Assembly (NCBI GenBank): GCA_013298775.1 | Contig: JAAFIV010000028.1 | Span: 1-63,471 of the forward strand | Reading direction: 5' to 3' | DNA: 63,471 nt | DNA from: Ignavibacteria bacterium | GTDB lineage: Bacteria > Bacteroidota > Ignavibacteria > Kapaibacteriales > UBA4661 | Shown here: piece by piece, positions 8,409 through 16,962 of the stretch | How positions within the stretch are numbered: position 1 is the first letter of the stretch | Layout of the letters: every line of letters begins with the position of its first letter | The notes under the pieces: generated by a model | Told to the model about the DNA's origin: nothing | Seen by the model: the letters and a program-made list of their open reading frames with translations, nothing else | Databases searched by the model: none | Translations under genes and position numbers: made by a program

Positions 8409-8603
8409 TTAACTCAATGACATTGATTTACGTAGTATCTTGCGATAATCGTGGAACCAAAGAAAATAAAGTTCTTCGCGCAAAATACGAATCCGATGAG
8501 GAAATTCCGCATTGGTTTTGTATTTTGTAGTGGAAAGAGCTGTGCGAATACGTTCCACACGCTCGGTTGTGCGAAAACGTGCGCAGTACCAACCACACCG
8601 CAT
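8409..8603 (-). CDS. Possible small protein, unrecognised
   Basis: A 64-codon open frame rich in Arg and aromatic residues (TTERVERIRTAL in the middle, EELYFLWFHDYRKIL near the end). Codon usage looks like that of the neighbours, and it lies between repeat C and the ADP-ribosylglycohydrolase gene. No family is recognised and there is no clear ribosome site. It may be a remnant of a longer gene or a chance frame. Confidence 0.25.
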   Translation of the reverse strand: MRCGWYCARFRTTERVERIRTALSTTKYKTNAEFPHRIRILREELYFLWFHDYRKILRKSMSLS

Positions 8604-8674
8604 TATTCCTGAGTCTATCCATATTCACAAATTTGCTCAACAGTTTTATTGATTTTTTCTAAGGGACAAACATT

Positions 8675-9634
8675 ATGGCAAAACGAAACGAGATGCAACG
8701 AGCCGAACCCAAGCAATCTCAGTACCAAGGCGCATTGCTCGGCTTGGCAGTCGGCGATGCCTTGGGTGCGCCGGTAAAATTTCGCACAAAAGGTGCCGAA
8801 GCACCCGTCAAAGATATGATTGAAGGCGGACCACTTCGTGTGCAGCTCGGCGAATGGACAGATGAAACCGCAACCGCACTCTGCCTTGCTGCCAGCCTCA
8901 TTGAGAATAATTCCTCCGACCCTCAAGACCAACTCGACCGATACTCGCGCTGGCGCAGAAACGGCTATCTAAGCGCGACAGGACAAGCAATTGACATCAG
9001 TTCGACGATGAAAACGGCGTTGGAAAAATTTGAAGCGACGGGCGAGCCGTACTGCGGCGGAACAGGAAAAGAATGGGCAGATAACGATGCTATAAGCCGC
9101 ATTGCTCCTGTGCCAATGCTCTGGCTAAATAGCCCGAAGGAAGCAATGGAAATGGCAATAGAATCTGCGAAAACAACGCACGGCGCGAAAGACGCATTGG
9201 ACGCAGCAGCGTATCTTACGGGTATTATGATTGGTGTTTTGCGAGGCGACCCAAAAGAAAAAATTCTCTCAGATTTTTATAGTCCATTTAGCGATGATTG
9301 GGATGAATACAGCTTTGGTGATGAGGTTGCAAAAATTGTCAATGGCTCATTTCGCAAAGATATTCCGCATAATATCGTTGGCGATGGTTTTGCTCCAGAC
9401 ACGCTCGAAGCTGCTCTCTGGGCATTTTATCGCAGCAATGATTTTGAAACCGGAGCAATTCTCGCTATCAATTTAGGTGGCGATTCCGATTCTACGGGTG
9501 CAGTGTATGGGCAGATTGCGGGCGCGTACTATGGCGTTCAAGCCATTCCCCTGCGCTGGCGTGAAAAGATTCTCAAACGCGACGTTATCGTTGCCATTGC
9601 CGATAAACTCTGGAATCTCGCCAAAGGGCGGTAA
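8675..9634 (+). CDS. ADP-ribosylglycohydrolase (DraG family)
   Basis: A 319-residue DraG/ADP-ribosyl-crystallin family enzyme, which removes ADP-ribose from protein, nucleic acid or small-molecule targets using two magnesium ions. Motifs seen are LGLAVGDALGAPV (about 22-34), WTDETATALCLA (about 61-72) and LGGDSDSTGAVYGQIAGA (about 267-284). The usual DDT metal motif is DET here, a conservative change of the second Asp to Glu. No partner ADP-ribosyltransferase is adjacent, so the substrate is open. It is transcribed alone, with a strong terminator 140 bp after its stop. Confidence 0.9.
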   Translation: MAKRNEMQRAEPKQSQYQGALLGLAVGDALGAPVKFRTKGAEAPVKDMIEGGPLRVQLGEWTDETATALCLAASLIENNSSDPQDQLDRYSRWRRNGYLSATGQAIDISSTMKTALEKFEATGEPYCGGTGKEWADNDAISRIAPVPMLWLNSPKEAMEMAIESAKTTHGAKDALDAAAYLTGIMIGVLRGDPKEKILSDFYSPFSDDWDEYSFGDEVAKIVNGSFRKDIPHNIVGDGFAPDTLEAALWAFYRSNDFETGAILAINLGGDSDSTGAVYGQIAGAYYGVQAIPLRWREKILKRDVIVAIADKLWNLAKGR

Positions 9635-9774
9635 TGCTTGCGCAGAGTGGTATGTGGGAGAAATGCGCAATTTTATGGAGAACATGAAATGTCATGGAGA
9701 GAAATTGCACAGAATTCTTGTATAGCTCTTGTATAGCCCATAGAATCTTTGTATATTGCATACTTACAACGCCA

Positions 9775-9817
9775 CAAAGCCATGTTCTTTCAAGAATAAT
9801 GGCTTTGTTTTTTTTTT
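9775..9817 (+). terminator. Rho-independent terminator
   Basis: CAAAGCCAT (9775-9783) pairs with ATGGCTTTG (9799-9807), and an inner TTCTT/AAGAA extension narrows the loop. Ten T residues follow (9808-9817). It serves the ADP-ribosylglycohydrolase transcript, or a short transcript from the 9635-9775 gap. Confidence 0.9.
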
Positions 9818-9904
9818 GCCGTTGAAGAACCCTGAACACAGCGTATATACTGGATTTCAGAAACTTGAAAAAACCTTTCACCTTATTGTTTTCATCATAG
9901 AATT

Positions 9905-10381
9905 ATGAGCGCACAACCCATATACTTGACCAAAGAGCGTCTAAATGAACTCGAAGCAGACCTGACCGAAATGACCACCAAAGGTCGTGCGGAAATTGCC
10001 CGCAAAATCGCCGAAGCACGCTCGCACGGCGACTTAAAAGAAAATGGCGATTACGATGCGGCAAAGGAAGAGCAAGGCTTGTTGGAGTTGAGAATCAACA
10101 AAATCCAAGCAACTCTTTCGCGCGCGCGCACCGTCGAGGCGGGGGATTATCCAAACGACAAAGTGTATATTCTCTCCAAAGTCAAACTCAAAAATAGAAA
10201 GACCAATAAGACGCTTGAATACTTGCTTGTGAGCGAGGAAGAGGCTGATTTTGAAAAAAATAAATTAGCAATAAACTCCCCCGTCGGACGCGCACTGTTG
10301 GGTAAAAGTATTGGCGAAGTGGCGCAAGTAAAAGTCCCCGCAGGAATGACGGAGTACGAGATTCTAGCTATTTCGCGGTAA
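9905..10381 (+). CDS. greA: Transcription elongation factor GreA
   Basis: A 158-residue Gre factor, which rescues backtracked RNA polymerase by stimulating transcript cleavage in the secondary channel. The N-terminal coiled coil (about 8-76) carries the acidic tip in HGDLKENGDYDAAKEEQ (about 41-57), where D43 and E46 would hold the catalytic metal. The C-terminal FKBP-like domain ends with INSPVGRALLGKSIGE and a V-P-x-G motif. Length is normal for GreA. The start is an ATG after an AT-rich leader without a Shine-Dalgarno sequence. Confidence 0.95.
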   Translation: MSAQPIYLTKERLNELEADLTEMTTKGRAEIARKIAEARSHGDLKENGDYDAAKEEQGLLELRINKIQATLSRARTVEAGDYPNDKVYILSKVKLKNRKTNKTLEYLLVSEEEADFEKNKLAINSPVGRALLGKSIGEVAQVKVPAGMTEYEILAISR

Positions 10382-10402
10382 GATGCACGAAAATTTCGAG
10401 CG

Positions 10403-10433
10403 TGTGAGGGTCTCGCTTCCTGTGAGGCTCTCG
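10403..10433. repeat. Dispersed hairpin B, copy 1
   Basis: GTGAGGGTCTCGC followed by TTCC and GTGAGGCTCTCGC. It is an imperfect palindrome shared with 25890-25921, 31290-31440 and 47234-47272. It sits between greA and the TraB/GumN gene. Confidence 0.8.
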
Positions 10434-10434
10434 C

Positions 10435-11499
10435 ATGCAGAAGAAGTGTCATACTTCAATTCTCACCCCGTCGCAGTTTCCTCACGAGCTTCCTTCCGCG
10501 CCTCCTTTCGGTAATCCTCAATTCTTGATAACTTCCTTGATAACTATGGTATTTTCTGCGTTGGTATCATTTTGTTCCGTGCTTGTTGTGTGCGCAATGT
10601 CTCTTGCTTTTTCCCCTTTTTCCATTGCACAAAACACCGATACAACACGAATAGACGCGCTTTTGTGGCAAATCTCTGGCAACGGTCTCGCCAAACCTTC
10701 GTATGTTTTTGGAACAATTCATCTTATTTGCAAGTCTGATGTCGTGATGCCGCGAGCAACGAAGCGGTGTTTAGCCTCAGCAAAGCAACTTGCTTTAGAA
10801 TTCGACCTTTCCAAAGCCGATGAAAGTGCGATGATGAATGCCCTTGATGCGGGAATACTCATGCGCGACGGCGCGACGCTCCGCCAGTTCTTGGATTCAA
10901 ACCAATATGCCCTTATTGACCGCTATTTCCGCGATTCCGTTGGTATGAGTCTTCCACTCATGGAACGCTTCAAACCAATGGCAATTTCCATGATGATAAT
11001 GCAAGCAAGCAATGACGGGGCTTGCGAGGAAACCTCCTACGAAGAAGAATTTATGCGTATTGCAAAACGGAAGCGCATTCCTGTTGTCGGCGTAGAAACA
11101 ATGCAAAAACAGCTTGAGTTATTCGACCGAATTCCGTACAAAGACCAAGCAATGATGCTCTTCAATGAAATACAATCCGCATACACTCCAGTTTCTGAGA
11201 GCAAACCATCGGCACTCGACCTTCGCTTTGTTACACAGCTTTACAAACAAGGAAAAATCAGCGAACTTCTTCAGGCAATGCGCGATGAAACCTTGCTTTC
11301 AACCCCAAACGGCATGAGCAATACAATGTTTGAAGAAATCATGCTCAATGAACGCAATCGTGCATGGATTCCCGTGATGGAAGGCATGATGCGCTCAAAA
11401 GTAACATTCTTTGCCGTTGGAGCAGCGCATTTAGCGGGCGAGCAAGGAGTGGTGCATCTCCTTCGCAAGCGAGGTTTTACGCTCTCTCCAATGAAATAG
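10435..11499 (+). CDS. TraB/GumN family protein
   Basis: A 354-residue exported protein of the TraB/GumN superfamily (Tiki-like metalloprotease fold; function in bacteria mostly unknown). The N-terminal landmark is LLWQISGNGLAKPSYVFGTIHL (given as positions about 80-101), with the conserved GTIH. A second landmark near the end is FAVGAAHLAGEQGVVHLLRKRG (about 325-346), with the conserved GAxHL. A signal peptide ends near SIAQ (about residue 67 from this start). The ATG at 10546 is an alternative start that would put the hydrophobic segment at the N terminus; the first 37 codons lie next to repeat B and may be untranslated. Confidence 0.85.
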   Translation: MQKKCHTSILTPSQFPHELPSAPPFGNPQFLITSLITMVFSALVSFCSVLVVCAMSLAFSPFSIAQNTDTTRIDALLWQISGNGLAKPSYVFGTIHLICKSDVVMPRATKRCLASAKQLALEFDLSKADESAMMNALDAGILMRDGATLRQFLDSNQYALIDRYFRDSVGMSLPLMERFKPMAISMMIMQASNDGACEETSYEEEFMRIAKRKRIPVVGVETMQKQLELFDRIPYKDQAMMLFNEIQSAYTPVSESKPSALDLRFVTQLYKQGKISELLQAMRDETLLSTPNGMSNTMFEEIMLNERNRAWIPVMEGMMRSKVTFFAVGAAHLAGEQGVVHLLRKRGFTLSPMK

Positions 11500-11548
11500 C
11501 TTCTTCCTTGCAGACTTCCACCCTGAGGAATATTTCTTGTGATTTCTT

Positions 11549-11579
11549 TTGCGCAAAAGCAGAAACTTCCCTAGATTTG
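11549..11579 (+). promoter_or_regulatory. Bacteroidota-type promoter
   Basis: TTG at 11549-11551, 20 bp spacer, TAGATTTG at 11572-11579, an exact match to TTG-N19/20-TAnnTTTG. The next gene downstream is ompA at 12072, with two mobile-type repeats in between. Otherwise the 11500-12071 gap holds no gene. Confidence 0.5.
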
Positions 11580-11699
11580 TGGCGTTCTCTGAATGAAATA
11601 CGTGGAGGCAATCAAGGATTGATGCCTTTTCCCTCACAGAATCCTTCAGAGAGAACGTATTGAAGCCATTTCTCGCAGTTCATGGCTTTAAGCAGTGTA

Positions 11700-11819
11700 G
11701 GAGTTTCGCAAATGGCGCAGACAGGAGTGTCTGCGTGACCACGTGATGCAGGTTTTACGAGCCTTCGGTAGCACAGACACTCTTGTCTGTACCACAAAGC
11801 AAGCATTTTGTGAAAGTTC
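11700..11819. mobile_element. MITE-like element A, copy 1 (TA-flanked)
   Basis: About 120 bp with related inverted ends (GGAGTTTCGCAAATG on the left; the right end reads GAACTTTCACAAAATG on the other strand). Two inner palindromes have the form GC(A/G)CAGACA-N-TGTCTG(C/T). A TA dinucleotide flanks each side (11698-11699 and 11820-11821). It is roughly 80% identical by eye to the copy at 29215-29333. Short reading frames in it are by-products of the palindromes and are not called as genes. Confidence 0.75.
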
Positions 11820-11863
11820 TACAATGCTATAATGATTGCTCATCATCTTTTAGCTCATTATCT

Positions 11864-12009
11864 GTAACTGGTCAGGTACTATCTCGTCGGGCGGCTGTTA
11901 TCACAAGTGCAATAGCCGTCCGGCGAGTGGTGTGCGAGCGACGCACCCGCCGTAAGGCAGCGTTTACGCACTCTTCAGCCGCCCGACGGGGATATACCTG
12001 ACTAGTTAC
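11864..12009. mobile_element. MITE with terminal inverted repeats and 8-bp target duplication (element D)
   Basis: The 146-bp element starts GTAACTGGTCAGGTA and ends with the inverted form (one mismatch in 15). The inverted repeat continues inward to 34 bp with 28 matches, including 13 perfect pairs CGTCGGGCGGCTG/CAGCCGCCCGACG (11885-11897 and 11976-11988). It is flanked at once on both sides by CATTATCT (11856-11863 and 12010-12017), a target-site duplication. There is no coding capacity. GTAA termini with an 8-bp duplication are features I know from IS66-family elements, so a full-length IS66-like partner may supply transposase. Confidence 0.85.
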
Positions 12010-12071
12010 CATTATCTTAATTTGCTCATAATCACTTTACTCATTTTTCTTGAACATTTTTCTGAAAAACT

Positions 12072-12740
12072 ATGGCTAGTTCTGAAAAAGCACCTAGTAT
12101 GCTCGTGCCACGTGTCATTTTCCCGCTCTTTATTGCGCTTGGCGTAAGTGCTGTCGCCTTTTTGGGCTTGCGCGATTGCGATTGCGACGTACCGCATACC
12201 GCTCATGCAGCAACGCCCAGCGAAGCAAAAACAGAGGAAGTGAAAGAATCTCCCTTTGGCGCAGCAGTAATGGCAAAACTTGGAAAATTCTTTTCGCGGA
12301 AACTCTCGACCGGCATTGAGCTGAACATCCCAGAAAATGGTATCGAAAACAAGCTCGTTACGTTCATTGAAGACAAAGAAAAAGCAGTTGATAAAACAAC
12401 ATGGTTTGATTTTGACCGCTTGCTTTTTGATACGGGTAAATCAACCCTCCAAGCCGCTTCGGAAGAGCAACTCAGCAATATTGCGGAAATTATGAAAGCA
12501 TACCCGCAAGTAGAATTGAAATTGGGTGGCTATACCGACAATCAAGGAAATGCAGCAACGAACAAAGCACTTTCTCAAAAACGCGCCGAAATGGTCATGG
12601 AAATGCTTGTCAAAAAGGGTATTGATGGAAAACGCCTTTCCGCAGAAGGTTTCGGACAAGAATTCCCTGTTGCAAGCAATGATACAGAAGAAGGTCGCCA
12701 ACAAAATCGCCGCGTTTCAGCGCGTGTAACGAAAAAGTAA
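12072..12740 (+). CDS. OmpA family protein
   Basis: A 222-residue envelope protein. An N-terminal hydrophobic segment (about 13-34) anchors or exports it. A linker follows, and then a C-terminal OmpA domain (about 108-222) with FDFDRLLFDTGKS at its start, GGYTDNQG near residue 155 and the NRRV motif at the end, which bind diaminopimelate in peptidoglycan. It therefore probably tethers the envelope to the cell wall. It starts at an ATG after an AT-rich leader, and the transcript ends at the terminator at 12810. Two repeat elements lie upstream between it and the nearest clear promoter. Confidence 0.9.
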   Translation: MASSEKAPSMLVPRVIFPLFIALGVSAVAFLGLRDCDCDVPHTAHAATPSEAKTEEVKESPFGAAVMAKLGKFFSRKLSTGIELNIPENGIENKLVTFIEDKEKAVDKTTWFDFDRLLFDTGKSTLQAASEEQLSNIAEIMKAYPQVELKLGGYTDNQGNAATNKALSQKRAEMVMEMLVKKGIDGKRLSAEGFGQEFPVASNDTEEGRQQNRRVSARVTKK

Positions 12741-12809
12741 GAACTTGATAGAAATTTTCCATTCTCATTGTCCATCCACATTGTGCATGACCATTGTGAA
12801 TGATAATGC

Positions 12810-12850
12810 AAAACCCACAGAATGAAGTTCATTTTGTGGGTTTTCTTCTT
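12810..12850 (+). terminator. Rho-independent terminator
   Basis: AAAACCCACA (12810-12819) pairs with TGTGGGTTTT (12835-12844), with inner GAATGA/TTCATT pairing. TTTTCTTCTT follows. It ends the ompA transcript. Confidence 0.85.
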
Positions 12851-12898
12851 CATCGCGTCCTTGTAAATTCCTTTTCTTGCTTCACTTATTTTTTGACC

Positions 12899-13516
12899 AT
12901 GAACAATACCACAACTCACCACACAAGCAGACGGGCAGCGCAATTCTTTTTCTCTTTTATTCTTGTTGTTTATACACTTTCTTTTTCTGCTTGTCAAAAA
13001 TCAGAACGAGAAGCAGCAAAAAGAAATGTAACGTTGCCTATTATCAAGGCTGCTCCTGCCTTTGCGGGACGCAGTGCAGAAAGCATAGTTGTAGAAAGCA
13101 AGAGTTTACAGGGGTCGGTCTGGATAGCATATTTTTTCTTTAGTTCATGCGGTGGTCCCTGTCCGACCTTGAACCAGCGTATTTCCGAGCTTCAAAGTGA
13201 AATCGGCAATGAAAAGCTCCAATTTGTTGGCTTTTCCGTAGATCCAGAAACGGACACGCCGAAAATACTTGCACAATATGGCAAACGCTATAATGCAAAT
13301 CCGAAACGATGGAAAATGCTCCAAATGTCGGAAGATTCCCTGAAAACGGTTGCCGTGCAAGGCTTTATGCTCGGCAGCCCCGAAGAGCCTTCCTTACACA
13401 GCACGCGTTTCGCATTAGTGGATAAGGCGGGTCAGATACGCGGTTTCTACGATGGTATGGACGACGAAGCATTAAAAAAGCTCCGCTTAGGAATTGCGGA
13501 GTTGTTAGCAGAATAA
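12899..13516 (+). CDS. SCO1/SenC family lipoprotein
   Basis: A 205-residue thioredoxin-fold protein of the SCO1/SenC/PrrC family, which delivers copper to, or reduces, the CuA site of cytochrome oxidase in the periplasm. A lipobox LSFSAC gives a lipidated Cys32. The copper ligands are C84 and C88 in SSCGGPC and H167 in SLHSTRF. The redox-sensor branch of the family has the same ligands. The ATG at 12899 is chosen because it gives a short basic N region before the signal; an earlier in-frame ATG at 12800 would run through the terminator hairpin. No oxidase genes are adjacent. Confidence 0.9.
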   Translation: MNNTTTHHTSRRAAQFFFSFILVVYTLSFSACQKSEREAAKRNVTLPIIKAAPAFAGRSAESIVVESKSLQGSVWIAYFFFSSCGGPCPTLNQRISELQSEIGNEKLQFVGFSVDPETDTPKILAQYGKRYNANPKRWKMLQMSEDSLKTVAVQGFMLGSPEEPSLHSTRFALVDKAGQIRGFYDGMDDEALKKLRLGIAELLAE

Positions 13517-13560
13517 TCAGTATTGAAATTAAACGAGACTATTTTCCAGAGAGGATTTGT

Positions 13561-14337
13561 ATGGATAGGCAAGACATGAACATACGAAGTATCGGCATTG
13601 TCGGTTTTGGTAGATTTGGTGCGCTTTTGGGACGTTCTTTACGCGAAGACTTTCAGGTACGCGCCTACGACTCCATGCTTACACCGGAACATATCACCTC
13701 AAAAGGCATAGAAGCCGCACCACTCCATGAAGTAGCTCAAACAGATTGCATTTTTATTTGCGTTCCGATTGTCAATTTTGAAACAACCGTCAAACGGCTA
13801 GAACCCTTGATTGTCTCTGGAACGGCAGTGCTTGATGTTTGTTCTGTCAAAAAAATGCCGTCCGATGTTATGTACGAGCATTTATCGAAAAAATCCGTCA
13901 TTTTACCGACGCACCCCATGTTCGGACCTGTTTCCGCGCAATTTGGTTGGGATAATTTACCATTTGTTTTGTGTCCATCAGCAACACCAAGCCCAGAAGA
14001 ACAAGCATTGACGAGCTTTTGGAGTAATTACATCCAGCAACGCCAACGCGCTCGTGTCGTGATAATGACACCAGAAGAGCATGACCGCATAACGGCATAT
14101 AACCTTTGCCTTACGCAACTCTTGGGTCGTGTGCTAGGAAATATCGGTATAAAAAGCTCGCCAATTGATGCACAGAGTTTTAAGTATTTAATGCAAATGA
14201 AGGAAATTTCGTATAGCGACTCAATGGAATTGTTGATTGGCATGCACCGATACAATCCATTTGCAGCAGAGATGCGTACTCATCTTCGAGAGGAATTTGA
14301 GGCAGTGGAAGAACTGCTTTCAAAAAAAACTGACTAA
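13561..14337 (+). CDS. Prephenate dehydrogenase family protein
   Basis: A 258-residue TyrA-type dehydrogenase, which oxidatively decarboxylates prephenate (or arogenate) in tyrosine synthesis. It has an N-terminal Rossmann motif GIVGFGRFGALLG (about 12-24), a conserved DVCSVK segment (about 92-97) and the active-site THPMFGP (about 117-123). The C-terminal helical domain is present in full. A GAGAGG stretch sits upstream of the ATG, one of few Shine-Dalgarno-like sites in this window. The other window genes of aromatic synthesis, aroK and trpE, are far away, so the pathway is scattered. Confidence 0.88.
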   Translation: MDRQDMNIRSIGIVGFGRFGALLGRSLREDFQVRAYDSMLTPEHITSKGIEAAPLHEVAQTDCIFICVPIVNFETTVKRLEPLIVSGTAVLDVCSVKKMPSDVMYEHLSKKSVILPTHPMFGPVSAQFGWDNLPFVLCPSATPSPEEQALTSFWSNYIQQRQRARVVIMTPEEHDRITAYNLCLTQLLGRVLGNIGIKSSPIDAQSFKYLMQMKEISYSDSMELLIGMHRYNPFAAEMRTHLREEFEAVEELLSKKTD

Positions 14338-14409
14338 CCGTGAAATTGATTTATTAGTGTTAATTATACACTATTTATGCCCTCAAAAAATTACTTATAG
14401 CCAAATATT

Positions 14410-16866
14410 TTGACCAATTCCCACCGCACATATCATCTCTTTTTTCATTCCCACCGCGCTTTTCTTTGGCGAATGCTTGTTGCGTGGGGCTTGAGTGGTA
14501 TTTTCTTTGTGGGAATGGCAGAAAGGCTCGCAGGGCAAGATTCAACAAAGCAGGACTTGACAAAGCAGGACTTGGCAAAGCAAGCTGCACCAACGACTCT
14601 CATGCCACGACTTGGGGCATGGGTAAATGTGACGCTTTCTCGACATGCAGTAGATTTTTCAGAATTCCGCACCACGCCTCTATTTTCTCCTCGCAACACA
14701 CAGTTTCCTGGTCCAACAAATCTTCGTTTTCTCTCTGGAAATGCTCTTAGTGCTGGCGGTGTTTTTGAACTTCCTTTTTCAACGCAGTTTGGTCTTTCAG
14801 TACGCCTGTCTTACACGCAGCATCACGCCTTGCTTCAAACAGAAGAAGCGGTTCTACTCGGCGATGTGAACGGAACAAGTTCGGAAAACATCATTGAACA
14901 TCGCATCAATGCTCGCCTTGCAACGCTTGGTACGGAAATATATGGCTATGCTGCTCCATTCAGTAATGGCTTCCGCATCATTGGCGGGATTGCGGCTGGA
15001 TATATTCTTTCGCGTGCTTACTCGCAAGGAGAAGCCTTTCAGCAACCTACACGTGGCGGTTTTACTCCAAACGGCGACCAGACGTTCAATGCTCAAACGG
15101 GAGAAATTCCCGATGTACAGCCAGTTCAGCTTTGGCTCACAGGTGGTGTATCATACACACTATCATTTCCCTTTGGAGCAACAACACTAGAAATTACGCC
15201 CGAACTTGCCTATTCCCATGCCCTTTCAAGCATACTTCAATCATCATCTGTACCAAGTGGAACTTCCTTATGGAATGCGCATTATTTTCGCGGTGGTGTT
15301 AAAATTACACTTCCAATTTTCTCAGAGCAACAAGCTCAAAAGCCAGATACAGTTCGCCAGAACTTGCTCACGAAAGATTCTCTTGCACGCTTGGCACGGG
15401 AACAAGATTCAATAAACACAGCACGTTTGATTGATTCAACACGAAGAACCTCGACCGTTCTCACGGCTCCCTTTAGAACAAATGCTCCCAAAGTGAGTGT
15501 TTACGCCCAGCAAGCACTCACAAAAGCGCAAAACCTTGTGAATACTCGGCAAATAGACATGAAGCCCGTGAGTATTGTTCGCTTTGCCAAGCGCGTACAA
15601 GGGCGCGACGTGAGTGATGAAGAAGAGAATGAAAAACTGGTACTGCCCGTCCAAGAACTTCTCGTGCGTGATGAATTGCCGCTTTTACCCTTTGTTTTTT
15701 TCGATGGAGAAAGTAGTACCAAATTACCAGAACGCTACGCAGCACTTCCTCCAAACAGCGCAGCGTTGTTTTCACCTGACGCATTAAAAGCCTCATCGGT
15801 GCTGGCTTCGGGCAGGCACGCTTATTATCATTTGCTCAATATTCTTGGCTGGAGAATGCGCAAATTACCGAATGCGCGGCTGAATATTCTTGGTTGCACC
15901 GATGGTTTTACCAGCGAAAAAAATCGCCCTCGTTTAGGAGAAGTACGTGCAAATACCATTGCCGACTACCTCAAAAGTGTTTGGGAAATAGATTCTTCTC
16001 GCCTTTTTATCTCCGAGCTTCGTGGCAATACAGTGTCCCCAAGAGCCTCACGTCCACTGGCAGAAGCCGACAAACAAGCAGAAAATCGTAGGGTAGAGCT
16101 ATCATCCGATACCACCGCTCTTTTCGCACCGCTCTTACTTACTGATACTATTTCCCATGCGCTTACTCCAGTGATGCGATTTTACCTTATTGTCCCATCA
16201 ACACTACGAATAAAATCATGGAAAATCCGTATTCGTCAGGAACGGCAGACAATCAAGGAATTTAGAGGTAATGGAAAACCTCCTCTTGCCATTGACTGGC
16301 GTGTGGATGCGAAAGAAATGGAAAAAATGCGCGAAGGTAATCGTGAAAACAATCGTGAAAGTAATCGTGAAAATTCTTTAGCAAACACGAACGACATTGC
16401 CCCCCTAGAATGCAGCTTTGAAGTTCTGGAGCAAGACGGAGCAGGAATATCATCACCGGTTCAAAAGATTGTTGCAGAAGAGCGACGTTTCCGCGTGAAC
16501 GCAAACGAGCGTGTTGAAAATATGCTTGTTGAACGTCAAAGTTTGATTTTGTTTGACGGCGTTAAAAGCACACTAACCCAAACACATCTGGAAACACTCA
16601 AAGGTGTGAATGCTCGCATGACGGCTAGCTCAAGAGTGCTGTTTGAAGGTTTTATGGATAAGTCAGGAGACGAAGAGTTTAACGAGCGTCTTTCTTTAGC
16701 CCGTGCGCAGGCAGCAGCACAGGCTCTTCGCTTTAATGTTCGCGGTGCGCAAGTGGAGATTAAGGGGTATGGTGCAAACAAGGTATTATTTGATTCTCGA
16801 ATCCCCGAAGGTCGCATTTATTCTCGCACGGTGCGTATTACCCAAGAAACTCCCATACAAGAGTAA
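14410..16866 (+). CDS. Outer membrane protein with two OmpA-like C-terminal domains
   Basis: An 818-residue exported protein. A signal segment (about 20-42) is followed by a beta-barrel-like region (about 55-310), a charged linker, a first OmpA-type domain (about 435-575, with GCTDGFTSEKNRPR and a final ENRRVEL) and a second, weaker one (about 710-815, with LFEGFMDKSGDEEFNERLS). It probably links the outer membrane to peptidoglycan. The start is a TTG at 14410 (the first possible in the frame); an ATG at 14473 would lose the basic N region. Two in-frame micro-repeats are seen: 15 bp x 2.7 at 14545-14589 and 12 bp x 3 at 16339-16374. Confidence 0.75.
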   Translation: MTNSHRTYHLFFHSHRAFLWRMLVAWGLSGIFFVGMAERLAGQDSTKQDLTKQDLAKQAAPTTLMPRLGAWVNVTLSRHAVDFSEFRTTPLFSPRNTQFPGPTNLRFLSGNALSAGGVFELPFSTQFGLSVRLSYTQHHALLQTEEAVLLGDVNGTSSENIIEHRINARLATLGTEIYGYAAPFSNGFRIIGGIAAGYILSRAYSQGEAFQQPTRGGFTPNGDQTFNAQTGEIPDVQPVQLWLTGGVSYTLSFPFGATTLEITPELAYSHALSSILQSSSVPSGTSLWNAHYFRGGVKITLPIFSEQQAQKPDTVRQNLLTKDSLARLAREQDSINTARLIDSTRRTSTVLTAPFRTNAPKVSVYAQQALTKAQNLVNTRQIDMKPVSIVRFAKRVQGRDVSDEEENEKLVLPVQELLVRDELPLLPFVFFDGESSTKLPERYAALPPNSAALFSPDALKASSVLASGRHAYYHLLNILGWRMRKLPNARLNILGCTDGFTSEKNRPRLGEVRANTIADYLKSVWEIDSSRLFISELRGNTVSPRASRPLAEADKQAENRRVELSSDTTALFAPLLLTDTISHALTPVMRFYLIVPSTLRIKSWKIRIRQERQTIKEFRGNGKPPLAIDWRVDAKEMEKMREGNRENNRESNRENSLANTNDIAPLECSFEVLEQDGAGISSPVQKIVAEERRFRVNANERVENMLVERQSLILFDGVKSTLTQTHLETLKGVNARMTASSRVLFEGFMDKSGDEEFNERLSLARAQAAAQALRFNVRGAQVEIKGYGANKVLFDSRIPEGRIYSRTVRITQETPIQE

Positions 16867-16962
16867 TTCCATAGATAGAATCATCCTCCTTCCTGTCATT
16901 TCACCCTCCAATTTTTCGCTCCCAGCGAAAGGGCATTTCTGCTAAATCAGTTAGAATTGTAC

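Noticed and set aside
9635-9774. Small RNA gene before the terminator at 9775
   Set aside because: No clear promoter match was found; the terminator is explained by the gene upstream.
11612-11806. Small frames with an RQECLC-like peptide (also near 29102-29320 and 51919-52104)
   Set aside because: They are translations of the palindromic element A and have no independent sign of coding.
12800-12898. Longer N terminus for the SCO1 protein
   Set aside because: The extension would run through the ompA terminator hairpin and put the signal peptide too far inside.
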